Source of the DNA: VYDC01 sp963667515
GTDB lineage: Bacteria > Chloroflexota > Dehalococcoidia > UBA2979
DNA: 64,000 nt
Direction of reading: 5' to 3'
Assembly (NCBI GenBank): GCA_963667515.2
Contig: CAXXXY010000006.1
Span: forward strand, 558,001 to 622,000
Every line of letters begins with the position of its first letter. Positions within the stretch are counted from its first letter, which is position 1. Position numbers and translations under genes: made by a program. Shown here in pieces: positions 49,421 through 58,672 of this stretch. The notes under the pieces were generated by a model. It had not been told where the DNA came from. It searched no databases and worked only from the letters and a program-made list of their open reading frames with translations.

Positions 49421-51373
49421 ATGCTGATCGGCAGCGACATCCCCGAGGCCGCGCTGTGGGCGATCTACCTCGCGCCCTTCGCCTCGTTCGTGGTGATCGC
49501 GGTGGCGCTGCGCGGCCGCCCGCGCGAGGCCGGCTGGCTCACGATCGCTGCGATCGGCCTCGCGTGGCTGCTGTCGCTGTGGGCGCTCGACACCGCGCGC
49601 GACCACAACGGCGAGACGCTGGGGCTGGCCGCGCACTCGTGGTTCGGCATCGCGGAGTTCCAGGTCGAGCTGGGCGTCCACCTCGACGGGCTGACCGCCG
49701 TGATGCTGGTGGTGGTCACGTCCGTGGCGCTGCTGGTGCAGGTCTACTCCACGGGCTACATGCACGGCGACCCCGGCTACGCTCGCTACTTCGCTTACAT
49801 GTCGCTCTTCACCGGCTCGATGCTGGGCCTCGTGCTGGTGTCGAGCCTGCTGCAGCTCTTCGTGCACTGGGAGCTCGTGGGGCTCAGCTCCTACCTGCTG
49901 ATCGGCTTCTGGTTCGATCGGCCCGCCGCGGCCGCGGCCGCGAAGAAGGCGTTCATCGTCACCCGCTTCGGCGACCTGGGCCTGCTGCTCGCCGTGCTGC
50001 TGATCGGCTCGAAGACCGGCTTCTTCGACATCGCCGCGATCAACGACCTCGCGCACACGGGCGGCCTCTCGGACGCGGTGCTGGCGGGCTTCACGCTGGG
50101 CCTCGTGGCGGGCGCGGTCGGCAAGTCGGCGCAGTTCCCGCTGCACATCTGGCTGCCCGACGCGATGGAGGGCCCCACGCCCGTCTCGGCCCTGATCCAC
50201 GCGGCGACGATGGTGGTGGCGGGCGTCTACCTGCTGGCGCGCTTCTTCCCGACGCTCGATGCTGCCCCCGACGAGGTCACGACGCTCGTCGCCTACATCG
50301 GCGGGGTCACGGCGCTGATCGCGGCGACCATGGGCGTCGTCGCCACCGACATCAAGCGCGTGCTCGCCTACTCGACGATCTCGCAGCTCGGCTACATGGT
50401 CATGGCGCTGGGCATCGGCGGCTACGTCGCCGCGGTCTTCCACCTCTTCACCCACGCCTTCTTCAAGGCGCTGCTCTTCCTGGGCTCGGGCTCGGTGAAC
50501 CACGCCACCGGCACCTTCGACATGCGGCGCATGGGCGGGCTGCGCAGCGCGATGCCCGTGACCTTCGCCACCTTCGTGATCGGCGCGCTGTCGCTGGCCG
50601 GCGTCTTCCCGCTCGCCGGCTTCTGGAGCAAGGACGAGATCCTGCTCGACGCCTGGACGCACGACGAGTTCGTGCTCTTCGCGATCGGTGTGGGCGTGGC
50701 GGGGCTGACGGCGCTCTACATGTTCCGCGCGATCTTCCTCACCTTCCTCGGCGACTACCGCGGCGGCGAGGCGCCGTCGCACGCCGGCGCTGGCGACGAC
50801 GCTCCCGCGCACGCGAGCGCGCCGCACGAGTCGCCGCCCTCGATGTGGGTGCCGCTGGCGATCCTCGCAGTGCCGGCGGTGGCGATCGGCTGGCTCAACG
50901 TCGGCGGCGGCTTCGGCGAGTTCGTCGAAGCCGCGCTCCCCGCGGACATGCAGCACTTCGAGTTCGACATCGACCCGGTGGTCCTCGCGAGCTCGACGCT
51001 GGCCGCCTTCGGCGGCATCGGTGCGGCCGCCGCGATCTACCTCTACGGCATGCCCAGCCCCGCGCGGGTGCGCGCGGCCTTCGGCCCGCTGCACACGCTC
51101 GTCGAGCGCAAGTACTACCTCGACGAGCTGGCCGAGACCGTGGTGGTGCGCGGGCTGCTGAACGGCGTGATCGGCCGCGCCGCGCACGCATTCGACCGCT
51201 ACGTGGTGGACGGCGCGGTGAACGGCGTGGGCTGGCTCTCGCGCACGGTAGGCGACGCCGTGCGCCGCACCGAGACCGGCCAGGTGCAGGCGTACACCTC
51301 GATGCTCTTCGCGGGCGTCGTGGTGGCGGCGGTGCTGCTCTTCATCTTCGGCGGCGAGGTGCTGGAGCGATGA
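49421..51373 (+). CDS. nuoL: NADH-quinone oxidoreductase subunit L
   Basis: This 650-residue antiporter-like subunit has the conserved LFVHWELVGLSSYLLIGFWF with the key Glu, VGKSAQFPLHIWLPDAMEGP with the Lys, STISQLGYMVMALGIGGYV and FHLFTHAFFKALLFLGSGSV. The extended lateral helix region at the C-terminus is present. A His/Ala-rich loop (about residues 446-475) is poorly conserved. ATG at 49421. Confidence 0.96.
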   Translation: MLIGSDIPEAALWAIYLAPFASFVVIAVALRGRPREAGWLTIAAIGLAWLLSLWALDTARDHNGETLGLAAHSWFGIAEFQVELGVHLDGLTAVMLVVVTSVALLVQVYSTGYMHGDPGYARYFAYMSLFTGSMLGLVLVSSLLQLFVHWELVGLSSYLLIGFWFDRPAAAAAAKKAFIVTRFGDLGLLLAVLLIGSKTGFFDIAAINDLAHTGGLSDAVLAGFTLGLVAGAVGKSAQFPLHIWLPDAMEGPTPVSALIHAATMVVAGVYLLARFFPTLDAAPDEVTTLVAYIGGVTALIAATMGVVATDIKRVLAYSTISQLGYMVMALGIGGYVAAVFHLFTHAFFKALLFLGSGSVNHATGTFDMRRMGGLRSAMPVTFATFVIGALSLAGVFPLAGFWSKDEILLDAWTHDEFVLFAIGVGVAGLTALYMFRAIFLTFLGDYRGGEAPSHAGAGDDAPAHASAPHESPPSMWVPLAILAVPAVAIGWLNVGGGFGEFVEAALPADMQHFEFDIDPVVLASSTLAAFGGIGAAAAIYLYGMPSPARVRAAFGPLHTLVERKYYLDELAETVVVRGLLNGVIGRAAHAFDRYVVDGAVNGVGWLSRTVGDAVRRTETGQVQAYTSMLFAGVVVAAVLLFIFGGEVLER

Positions 51374-51413
51374 CCGAACACCGCAGCGACCAGGGACGCG
51401 AGGGGCGCGCGGC

Positions 51414-52880
51414 GTGCTGACGGTGCTGCTCTTCCTGCCCGCGCTGGGCGCCGCGCTGGTCGCGACGCTGCCCCAGGCGCGCGAGCGCGACGCGCGCTGG
51501 GTGGCGCTCGGCGTCACGGCGGCGGTGCTGGCGCTCACGGCGATCGTCTTCGTCACGCTCGACGACGAGGCCGGCTACCAGCTCGTCGACCGCTTCGAGT
51601 GGATCCGCGCCGCCGACGCGGGCTTCTCCGTGCAGTACGCGCTGGGCGTGGACGGGCTGTCGGCGCCGCTGCTGCTGCTCAACGGGCTGCTGACGCTCGT
51701 CGCCGTGCTCGTCTCCTTCGGCATCACGGAGCGGCCGCGCGCCTACTTCGCGTGGTTGCTGGTGCTGGAGACGGCGGTGATGGGCGTCTTCCTCTCGCTC
51801 GACCTGCTGCAGTTTTTCGTCTTCTGGGAGCTGGAGCTGCTCCCGATGTACCTGCTGATCAGCGGCTGGGGCACCGGTCGGCGCGAGCACAGCGCGATGA
51901 AGTTCGTGCTCTACACGCTCGCCGGCTCGGCGTTCATGCTCGTCGGCTTCCTCGTGCTCGGCCTCGAGGCGGGGACGTTCGACATCGATGTGCTCACCGC
52001 CGCGCCCGTGACCGAGGCGCTGATCCCGCTCTCGCTCGTCTTCTGGGCGGTGATGGCGGCGTTCCTCGTGAAGCTCCCCATCGTGCCCTTCCACACCTGG
52101 CTCCCCGACGCGCACACCGACGCGCCGACGGCCGTCTCCGTGATGCTCGCGGGCGTGCTGTTGAAGATGGGCGGCTACGGCATCCTGCGCATCGCGCTGC
52201 CGCTGCTCCCCGGCGAGGCGCGCGACTTCCACGTCGTGCTCGCGGTGCTCGCGGGCGTCTCCGTGCTCTACGGCGCCGTGATCACGCTCCAGCAGCGCGA
52301 CCTCAAGCGGCTGGTCGCGTACTCCTCCGTCTCGCACATGGGCTACGTGCTGCTGGGGGTCTCGGCGCTGGGCACGGTGGGGCTCTCGGGCGCGGCGCTG
52401 CAGATGTTCACGCACGGCGCGATCACGGGCCTGCTCTTCGTCACCGTGGGCCTGATCTACGACCGCGCCCACACGCGCGACATCGCCGAGCTGCGCGGGC
52501 TGATGCACCAGATGCCGCTGATCGGCGCGGTGATGCTGCTGGCGGGGCTCGCCTCGCTGGGGCTGCCCGCGCTCGCCGGCTTCGTCGCCGAGTTCACGGT
52601 CTTCCTCGGCGCGCTGCAGGCGCACCCCGCCGCGACGATCGCCGGGGTCGTCGGCGTCGTGCTGGCCGCCGGCTACATCCTGTGGACCGTCGAGCGCGTC
52701 TTCACCGGCCCGCCCGCCGAGCGCTGGCGCGACCTCACCGACGCCACGGCGTGGTGGGAGCGCGCCGCGATGGGCTCGCTGGTGGTGGTGATCGTCGCCG
52801 TCGGCGTCTTCCCGCGCCCGCTCACCGACATGGTCGAGCGAGGCGTCGCGCCGATCGCTGCGATCGTAGGGGCGGCGTGA
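51414..52880 (+). CDS. nuoM: NADH-quinone oxidoreductase subunit M
   Basis: This 488-residue antiporter-like subunit has FFVFWELELLPMYLLISGWG, KLPIVPFHTWLPDAHTDAPT, LLKMGGYGILRIALPLLPG and YSSVSHMGYVLLGVSALGTV with the proton-path Glu, Lys and His. The GTG at 51414 starts immediately with a hydrophobic helix, as is normal. It lies 40 bp after nuoL and 25 bp before nuoN. Confidence 0.96.
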   Translation: MLTVLLFLPALGAALVATLPQARERDARWVALGVTAAVLALTAIVFVTLDDEAGYQLVDRFEWIRAADAGFSVQYALGVDGLSAPLLLLNGLLTLVAVLVSFGITERPRAYFAWLLVLETAVMGVFLSLDLLQFFVFWELELLPMYLLISGWGTGRREHSAMKFVLYTLAGSAFMLVGFLVLGLEAGTFDIDVLTAAPVTEALIPLSLVFWAVMAAFLVKLPIVPFHTWLPDAHTDAPTAVSVMLAGVLLKMGGYGILRIALPLLPGEARDFHVVLAVLAGVSVLYGAVITLQQRDLKRLVAYSSVSHMGYVLLGVSALGTVGLSGAALQMFTHGAITGLLFVTVGLIYDRAHTRDIAELRGLMHQMPLIGAVMLLAGLASLGLPALAGFVAEFTVFLGALQAHPAATIAGVVGVVLAAGYILWTVERVFTGPPAERWRDLTDATAWWERAAMGSLVVVIVAVGVFPRPLTDMVERGVAPIAAIVGAA

Positions 52881-52905
52881 CGGCGCGCCGGCGGGAGGCG
52901 CTCTC

Positions 52906-54483
52906 GTGGAGCTGACGGGCTTCGCGCAGATCCACGCGATCGGCGCGCCGGTGTCGCTGTTCGCGGGGGCGGGTGTCGTGCTGCTCGCGCAGCTCGGCTC
53001 GCCGCTGTGGGTGCGCGTGGGGGTGCGGCTGGGGGCGCAGCGCGCGCCGTCGACGCCGCGCCGCTCGCCCTCGCTGGGGCTGGCGCTGCTCGCGATCGGC
53101 GTGGCGGCGGGGTGGACGCTGTGGCACGCGCAGACCGGGAGCGACGGCGCGGTGCTCGACGGCGCGGTCGTCATCGACCGCTTCGCGCTCTTCTTCGCCT
53201 TCCTGCTCACCGCGGTCGCGGCCGCCGTCGCGATCGTCGCGCGCGAGTGGACGGCCACCCTCGACGACGAGCAGGCCTCCGACTTCCACGCGCTGCTGCT
53301 CGTCTCCACCGGAGCGATGGTGCTGCTGGCGCAGGCCAACGACCTGATCGCGATCTTCGTGGCGCTGGAGACGACCTCGATCGCGCAGTTCGTGATGGCC
53401 GGCATCGGCCGCGACGGGCGCTCCGCCGAGGCCGGGCTGAAGTACCTGCTCACGGGCGCGGTCGCCGCCGCCGTGCTGCTCTACGGCTTCGTCTTCCTCT
53501 TCGGGGTGGCGGGCACGACCTCGCTCGGTGGCATCGCCGAGGTGGTGCAGGCCGGCGACGAGGGCATCAAGCTGGCGCTGCTGCTCGGCTTCGCGCTCGT
53601 CCTCGTCGGGCTCGGCTTCAAGATGGCGCTCGTGCCCTCGCACGGCTGGGTGCCGGACGTCTACCAGGGGGCGCCCCCGCCCGTCGCCTCCTTCCTCTCC
53701 GTCGCCTCCAAGGCGGCGGGCTTCGCCGTGGTGCTGCGCATCCTCTACGTGGGGCTGGGTGGCGGCGGCACCTTCATCGCAGGCGAGTGGGCGGTGATGC
53801 TGGGCGTGCTCGCGGCCGTCTCGATGACCGCGGGCAACCTCGGCGCCTTCTGGCAGACGGACGCGCGCCGGCTGCTGGGCTACTCCTCGATCGCGCAGGC
53901 CGGCAACATCGCGATCGGGCTGGCGGCGGTCGCGGTCGGCAGCACCGTGGGCCCCTCGGCGGTGCTCTTCTTCCTCGGCACCTACGCTGCGACCAACCTC
54001 GGCGTGTTCTTCGTCGTGATCGCGGTCGGCCAGCGCACCCGCTCCTACGAGCTCGCCGAGTACGCGGGGCTGGCGCGGCGCTCGCCGCTGCTGGCGGGCG
54101 TGCTTGGCCTCTGCCTGCTCTCGCTGACGGGCATCCCGCCCACCGCGGGCTTCCTCGCCAAGCTCTACGTCTTCAACGCCGCGGTGCGGGGCGGCGAGGA
54201 GTGGCTGGTGCTGCTCGTCACGATCGGCGTGCTGAACACGGCGGTCTCCGCGTTCTACTACCTGCGCTGGGCGCGGCTGCTGGTGCAGGAGCCGCCGGCC
54301 GCCGAGGGGGCCGGCGAGGAGGGCACACGCCCCTCGCGGCCCGCCTCGCTGCTGCCCGCGCTGCCCACGCAGGTGATGCTCGCGCTGGCCGCGGTCGCCG
54401 TGCTCTTCCTCGGCCTCGTGCCGACGCCGCTGATCTCGGCCGCGCGCCGCGCCGCCGAGACGCTGCTCCCGATCGCCTCCTGA
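52906..54483 (+). CDS. nuoN: NADH-quinone oxidoreductase subunit N
   Basis: This 525-residue antiporter-like subunit has LIAIFVALETTSIAQFVMAG, FKMALVPSHGWVPDVYQGAP, VASKAAGFAVVLRILYVGLG, YSSIAQAGNIAIGLAAVAVG and GIPPTAGFLAKLYVF. GGGAGG precedes the GTG at 52906. A Gly/Glu-rich insert (about residues 463-485) separates the last two helices. Its stop overlaps the CTG start of ybeY, which places a translation gene in the respiratory operon. Confidence 0.95.
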   Translation: MELTGFAQIHAIGAPVSLFAGAGVVLLAQLGSPLWVRVGVRLGAQRAPSTPRRSPSLGLALLAIGVAAGWTLWHAQTGSDGAVLDGAVVIDRFALFFAFLLTAVAAAVAIVAREWTATLDDEQASDFHALLLVSTGAMVLLAQANDLIAIFVALETTSIAQFVMAGIGRDGRSAEAGLKYLLTGAVAAAVLLYGFVFLFGVAGTTSLGGIAEVVQAGDEGIKLALLLGFALVLVGLGFKMALVPSHGWVPDVYQGAPPPVASFLSVASKAAGFAVVLRILYVGLGGGGTFIAGEWAVMLGVLAAVSMTAGNLGAFWQTDARRLLGYSSIAQAGNIAIGLAAVAVGSTVGPSAVLFFLGTYAATNLGVFFVVIAVGQRTRSYELAEYAGLARRSPLLAGVLGLCLLSLTGIPPTAGFLAKLYVFNAAVRGGEEWLVLLVTIGVLNTAVSAFYYLRWARLLVQEPPAAEGAGEEGTRPSRPASLLPALPTQVMLALAAVAVLFLGLVPTPLISAARRAAETLLPIAS

Positions 54484-55049
54484 CGCGCGCGCGGCCCGGC
54501 CGCCACGAGCTTGCCGTCGAGCTCGACGAGGCGCTCCCCGCCGAGCTTCGCGACGCGGCCGCCGGAGCGCAGATCGAGGCGCTGCTGGCGCGCGTCCTCG
54601 ACGACGAGGGGGTGGCGAGCGGGGCGCTCTCGGTCCGGCTCGCGGGCGATGCGCTGCTGCACGAGTTGAACCGCAAGCACCGCGACCTCGACGAGCCCAC
54701 CGACGTTCTTTCGTTCCCCCTCGAGGAGGGCGCGGCGGAGGAGGGGCGGGCGTTCCCAGTGGCGCCCGACGCCGCCGATGGGGCGGGGGCACGCGAGCTC
54801 GGCGACATCGCGATCTCGGTCGAGACGGCGGCGCGGCAGGCCGCGGCGGCGGGGCGCGCGCTCGACGCCGAGCTGCGCCACCTCGCGCTGCACGGCCTGC
54901 TGCACCTGCTGGGCCGCGACCACGAGAGCGCCGCCGAGGAGCGGGAGCTGCGGGCGATCGAAGAGCGCTACCTCGGTGCGGGCATCCACGACGACGCCCC
55001 GGACGCGCCCGGCGACGCGGCCGGCCCGCGCGCGGGCGACGGCGTCTAG
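54480..55049 (+). CDS. ybeY: Endoribonuclease YbeY (apparent CTG start)
   Basis: YbeY is a zinc metallo-RNase of 16S rRNA maturation and ribosome quality control. This frame has RKHRDLDEPTDVLSFPLEEG and the metal site LALHGLLHLLGRDHE. The family fold requires the N-terminal strand HELAVELDEAL, which begins before any ATG, GTG or TTG in frame; CTG at 54480 overlaps the nuoN stop as CTGA, just like the GTGA and ATGA overlaps of this genome. I therefore take CTG as the start (189 residues). The tail after the metal site is low-complexity. Confidence 0.88.
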   Translation: MTRARPGRHELAVELDEALPAELRDAAAGAQIEALLARVLDDEGVASGALSVRLAGDALLHELNRKHRDLDEPTDVLSFPLEEGAAEEGRAFPVAPDAADGAGARELGDIAISVETAARQAAAAGRALDAELRHLALHGLLHLLGRDHESAAEERELRAIEERYLGAGIHDDAPDAPGDAAGPRAGDGV

Positions 55050-55107
55050 CGAGCGTGCTCACGGCGGGGCGTGACGCGGCTGGGGGCGCCTCCGCCGAGG
55101 CTCGGGG

Positions 55108-55113
55108 TACACT
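55108..55113 (+). promoter_or_regulatory. Candidate -10 box of dnaX
   Basis: TACACT in GGGGTACACTCG, 45 bp before the dnaX GTG. The same hexamer precedes argF at 31468. No recognisable -35. Confidence 0.4.
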
Positions 55114-55158
55114 CGACGCGGAGGCGCTCGCTCTCCCCAGCGGGCGCCCGGGGGTGCC

Positions 55159-56913
55159 GTGACGCACGAGGTTCTCTACCGCCGCTGGCGGCCGCGCCGC
55201 TTCGCGGAGGTCGTCGGGCAGGAGCCCGTTACCACCACGCTGCGCAACGCCGTCGCGGCGGGTAGCCCGGCGCACGCCTACCTCTTCACCGGCCCGCGCG
55301 GCACCGGCAAGACCAGCATCGGCCGCATCCTGGCGACCGCGGTGAACTGCCGCGCGCCCGAAGGCGGCGAGCCCTGCGGCGAGTGCGACCCCTGCCGCGC
55401 CTTCGACGCGGGCCGCGCGCTCGACCTGATCGAGCTCGACGCCGCCTCTAACCGCGGCATCGACGAGATCCGCGACCTGCGCGAGGGCGCGGGCTACGCG
55501 CCGGCCGCCGCGACCTACAAGCTCTACCTCATCGACGAGGTGCACATGCTCACCGATGCGGCGTTCAACGCGTTGCTGAAGACGTTGGAGGAGCCGCCGC
55601 CGCACGTCATCTTCGTGCTCGCCACCACCGAGCCGCACCGCGTGCCGGCGACCATCAGCTCGCGCTGCCAGCGCTTCGACTTCCGCCGCATCGGCACGGC
55701 CGAGACGATCGCCGAGCTGCGCCGCGTCGCGGGCGGCGAGGGCATCGCCGTCACCGACGAGGGGCTGGAGCTGCTGGCGCGCCACGCCACCGGCTCGTTG
55801 CGCGACGCCGTCAGCCTGCTGGACCAGCTCTCCTCCTACCGCGACGGGGAGCTCGACGCGGCGGCGGTGCGCGAGGGCCTCGGGCTGGTCGCCGACTCGC
55901 GCGCGACGGAGCTGGCGCGCGCCGCCGCCCGGCGCGACCTCGCCGCCGGCCTCGCCGCGCTGAGCGCCGCGCGCGACGACGGCCTGGAGATCCGCGCCTT
56001 CCTGCGCGAGTCCGTCGCGACGCTGCGCGCGCTGCTGCTGCTGATGGCCGGCGCGCCGGGACAGGGATCGGGGGCCGGGTCGCTGGGCCTCGCGCAGAGC
56101 GAGGCCGCCGACCTCGAGGCGCTCGCCGCCGAGGTCGGCGTCGCCGACGTGGTGGCGGCGCTGCGGGCGCTCGGGCAGGTCGACTTCGCGGGCGACGCCT
56201 ACGACCCGCTCCCCGCCGAGATCGCCTTCGCCGAGCTCGTCGTGGCGCCCGCCGCGGCACAGCCAGGCGCCGCGGCGCAGGCCGCCGCCGCGGCGCTCCC
56301 CGGCCCGCTGACCGCGCCGGCAGCGGCCACGCCCGCAGCAGCCACGCCCGCGGCGCCGCGTCCGCGACGCCCGCGACCGGCGGGCGCTCCGGCGCAGGCG
56401 TCCGCCCCCCCCGCCGCCCCTCAGCGCACGTCCGCGGAGGCGGCGGCGCGCAGCGAGGCGCCCGAGCCGCGGCGCGACGCCGAGCGTCGGCCGCCCGCCG
56501 ACGCGGCCTCGCGGCCGCCCGCGCTCCCCGACGAGGGCGAGATACCCGCCGAGCTCGCGCAGGCCCGCTCCAAGTGGCCGCTGATCCAGGAGAGCGCGCG
56601 CCGTCGTCACAGCAAGGCCGGCGCGCTCCTGAACTCGGGCTGCTACATCAAGGCCTTCCCCGGCGATCGGCTGGAGATCGGCTTCCGCTTCCCCACGCAC
56701 GTCGATCTCGTGACCAACGCCGAGGGCGGCGCCGTGATGCAGGCCATCCGCGAGGCGGTCGCCGACGCGCTCGGCCGGCCCGTCGAGGTGGTGCCCGTGC
56801 TGTGGGAGGAGCTCGCACAGGCGAAGCGGCAGGCGGCACCGCCCCCGCCCTCGGCGGGCGGGCACCTCATCGAGGAGGCGCTGGAGCAGGGCGCGACCCG
56901 TGCCGAGGGCTAG
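55159..56913 (+). CDS. dnaX: DNA polymerase III gamma/tau subunit
   Basis: This 584-residue clamp-loader ATPase has VLYRRWRPRRFAEVVGQEPV, Walker A FTGPRGTGKTSIG, a four-Cys zinc module (NCRAPEGGEPCGECDPCRAF), Walker B KLYLIDEVHML and the arginine-finger segment ISSRCQRFDFR. The core ends near residue 365; a Pro/Ala-rich linker and a C-terminal domain (about 465-584) follow. GTG at 55159 begins with the family's VLYRRWRP motif. ybaB, commonly between dnaX and recR, is absent. Confidence 0.96.
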   Translation: MTHEVLYRRWRPRRFAEVVGQEPVTTTLRNAVAAGSPAHAYLFTGPRGTGKTSIGRILATAVNCRAPEGGEPCGECDPCRAFDAGRALDLIELDAASNRGIDEIRDLREGAGYAPAAATYKLYLIDEVHMLTDAAFNALLKTLEEPPPHVIFVLATTEPHRVPATISSRCQRFDFRRIGTAETIAELRRVAGGEGIAVTDEGLELLARHATGSLRDAVSLLDQLSSYRDGELDAAAVREGLGLVADSRATELARAAARRDLAAGLAALSAARDDGLEIRAFLRESVATLRALLLLMAGAPGQGSGAGSLGLAQSEAADLEALAAEVGVADVVAALRALGQVDFAGDAYDPLPAEIAFAELVVAPAAAQPGAAAQAAAAALPGPLTAPAAATPAAATPAAPRPRRPRPAGAPAQASAPPAAPQRTSAEAAARSEAPEPRRDAERRPPADAASRPPALPDEGEIPAELAQARSKWPLIQESARRRHSKAGALLNSGCYIKAFPGDRLEIGFRFPTHVDLVTNAEGGAVMQAIREAVADALGRPVEVVPVLWEELAQAKRQAAPPPPSAGGHLIEEALEQGATRAEG

Positions 56914-56928
56914 CGGGCGGCTCCGCCC

Positions 56929-57549
56929 GTGAACGGCGGCATGCCCGAGGGCGGTGGCTCGCCGATCGCGCGCCTCGTCGAGGCGTTCCATCGCCTCCCC
57001 GGCATCGGGCCGAAGAGCGCGCAGCGCCTCGCCTACCACGTGCTGCGCGCCCCGCCCGAGGAGGCGCACTCGCTCGCCGACGCCCTCGTGGAGGTGAAGG
57101 AGCGCATCGTTCTCTGCGAGCGCTGCCAGAACCTCGCCGAGCGCAGCCCCTGCTCGATCTGCGCCGACGCCGGCCGTGATCGTGCCCTGCTCTGCGTCGT
57201 CGAGGAGCCGCTCGACGTGGTCGCGATCGAGCGCACGCAGGGCTTCCGCGGGCTCTTTCACGTGCTGCACGGCGTGATCTCGCCGGTCGACGGCGTTGGC
57301 CCCGAGGATCTGAAGATCGAGGATCTGCTGCGTCGGCTGCGCGGTGACGACCACGAGGTGCGCGAGGTGATCGTCGCGACCAACCCGAACCTCGAGGGCG
57401 AGGCGACCGCGATGTATCTCGCGAAGCTGCTGCGCCCGCTGGGCCTGCGCGTGACGCGGCTCGCGCGCGGTCTCCCCGCCGGCGCCGATCTCGAGTATGC
57501 GGACGATCTCACGCTCGGCCGCGCCCTCGAATTCCGCCAGGAGGTCTAA
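56929..57549 (+). CDS. recR: Recombination mediator protein RecR
   Basis: This 206-residue protein has helix-hairpin-helix segment FHRLPGIGPKSAQRLAYHVL, four-Cys zinc finger (LCERCQNLAERSPCSIC), and a Toprim domain with CVVEEPLDVVAIERTQGFRG and ATNPNLEGEATAMYLAKLL. With RecF/RecO it loads RecA on gapped DNA. GTG at 56929 or ATG at 56941 could be the start. A 3'-end hairpin element follows the stop within a few bases. recO is the next gene. Confidence 0.95.
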   Translation: MNGGMPEGGGSPIARLVEAFHRLPGIGPKSAQRLAYHVLRAPPEEAHSLADALVEVKERIVLCERCQNLAERSPCSICADAGRDRALLCVVEEPLDVVAIERTQGFRGLFHVLHGVISPVDGVGPEDLKIEDLLRRLRGDDHEVREVIVATNPNLEGEATAMYLAKLLRPLGLRVTRLARGLPAGADLEYADDLTLGRALEFRQEV

Positions 57550-57551
57550 CC

Positions 57552-57600
57552 CAGCGTCCCGCCAGCGTTCCGCTGGACTCGAGGGGCTTCCGCTCCTGCA
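57552..57600 (+). repeat. 3'-end hairpin element behind recR
   Basis: CCAGCGTTCCGCTGG (perfect 6-bp stem around TTC, with compensated outer bases) starts 13 nt after the recR stop and is followed by ACTCGAGGGGCTTCCGCTCC and TGCAAGAGGG. The same tail occurs after guaB3. Confidence 0.75.
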
Positions 57601-57691
57601 AGAGGGGGTCGGTACTCGGGCGGCGCGCTCGAGGGCTCGGCGGGGAGCGCGCTGCCGCGCCGGGCGGAGGGCAGCGGTGGTGCCGATGGCA

Positions 57692-57697
57692 TACGAT
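57692..57697 (+). promoter_or_regulatory. Candidate -10 box of recO
   Basis: TACGAT, 51 bp before the recO TTG start, in the 199-bp recR-recO spacer. No clear -35. Confidence 0.35.
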
Positions 57698-57748
57698 CGA
57701 GCGGCCGAGAGCCCGGCAGCCACGCCGACCGACGTAGACAGGTAGCCA

Positions 57749-58564
57749 TTGCCCGGCCGAGCCCCCCGCGTGCTCCGTACCGACGCCCTCGTGCTGCGGC
57801 ACCGGCGACTCGGCGAGGCCAACCGCATCGTCACGCTGCTGACGCCGCGCCACGGCAAGCGCGACGCCGTGGCGAAGGGGGCGCTGCGGACGCGCAGCCG
57901 GCTCGCCGGCCACCTCGAGCCGCTGGCCCACGTCGAGGTCGTGCTGGCGCACGGCCGCACCCTCGATGTCGTGACACAGGCCGAGTCGCGCCAGCTCTTC
58001 CCGCACCTGCACGGCGACCTCGATCGGCTGGCCGCGGCGCTCTACCTGCTGGAGCTCACCGATCGCCTCACCGTCGAGCACGCCGAGGCCGGCGCGGTCT
58101 TCGTGCTGCTCGCCACCGCGCTCGAGCGGCTGGAGCGAGGCGACGGCCTGCATCTCGTCTCGCGCAGCTTCGAGCTCGCGCTGCTGGACGCCACCGGCTT
58201 CCGCCCCGAGTGGGAGCGCTGCGTCTCCTGCGCGCAGCCGGTCGCCGAGGGTGCGGCGAGCGGCGCGGCGGCGTGGTCGGCGCTCGCGGGCGGCGTGCTC
58301 TGCCCGAGCTGCGCCGCCGCCGATCCCGAGGCCGGGCCGATCGAGGTGCGCCTGCTGCGCGTGCTCCGCGCCTACCAGCGCGGCCCCTACGAGGAGGCGG
58401 CGCGCATCCGCCTGGACCCGGAGCTGGCCGCGCGGCTGGAGCAGGTGATGCACGCGCTGGCCCGTGCGACGGCCGAGCGCGACCTCGGCACCGCGCGCTT
58501 CGTCGCCGCGGTGCGGGCGCGCGCCGGCGAGCCGGACGATGTCGAGAGCGGGGCGCTCGGCTGA
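57749..58564 (+). CDS. recO: DNA repair protein RecO
   Basis: This 271-residue protein has the OB-fold start LRTDALVLRHRRLGEANRIV, LLTPRHGKRDAVAKGALRTR, and a C-terminal zinc finger (RCVSCAQP and LCPSCAAA). RecO anneals strands and hands RecA past SSB together with RecR. The TTG at 57749 (with AGGTAG upstream) fits the family start. It is convergent with the polyprenyl synthase, whose 3'-end element lies between. Confidence 0.93.
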   Translation: MPGRAPRVLRTDALVLRHRRLGEANRIVTLLTPRHGKRDAVAKGALRTRSRLAGHLEPLAHVEVVLAHGRTLDVVTQAESRQLFPHLHGDLDRLAAALYLLELTDRLTVEHAEAGAVFVLLATALERLERGDGLHLVSRSFELALLDATGFRPEWERCVSCAQPVAEGAASGAAAWSALAGGVLCPSCAAADPEAGPIEVRLLRVLRAYQRGPYEEAARIRLDPELAARLEQVMHALARATAERDLGTARFVAAVRARAGEPDDVESGALG

Positions 58565-58631
58565 GACGCGAACGCGCGCCGAGCCCCTCCGCACCGCTCG
58601 CGCCTCGCCCGGGCACCGCGAGGACTCCGCC

Positions 58632-58672
58632 AGATGCGGCAGCCCCTCGAGTACAGCGGAACGCTGCCCGAG
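58632..58672 (-). repeat. 3'-end hairpin element behind the polyprenyl synthase gene
   Basis: On the minus strand after the TAG stop: GGGCAGCGTTCCGCTG, then TACTCGAGGGGCTGCCGC. Same order and orientation relative to the upstream gene as behind recR and guaB3. Confidence 0.75.

Noticed and set aside
52822..57960. Minus-strand open frame of about 1,700 codons
   Set aside because: It runs antisense through nuoM/nuoN, ybeY, dnaX and recR, which are certain genes. Composition is again that of an antisense shadow.
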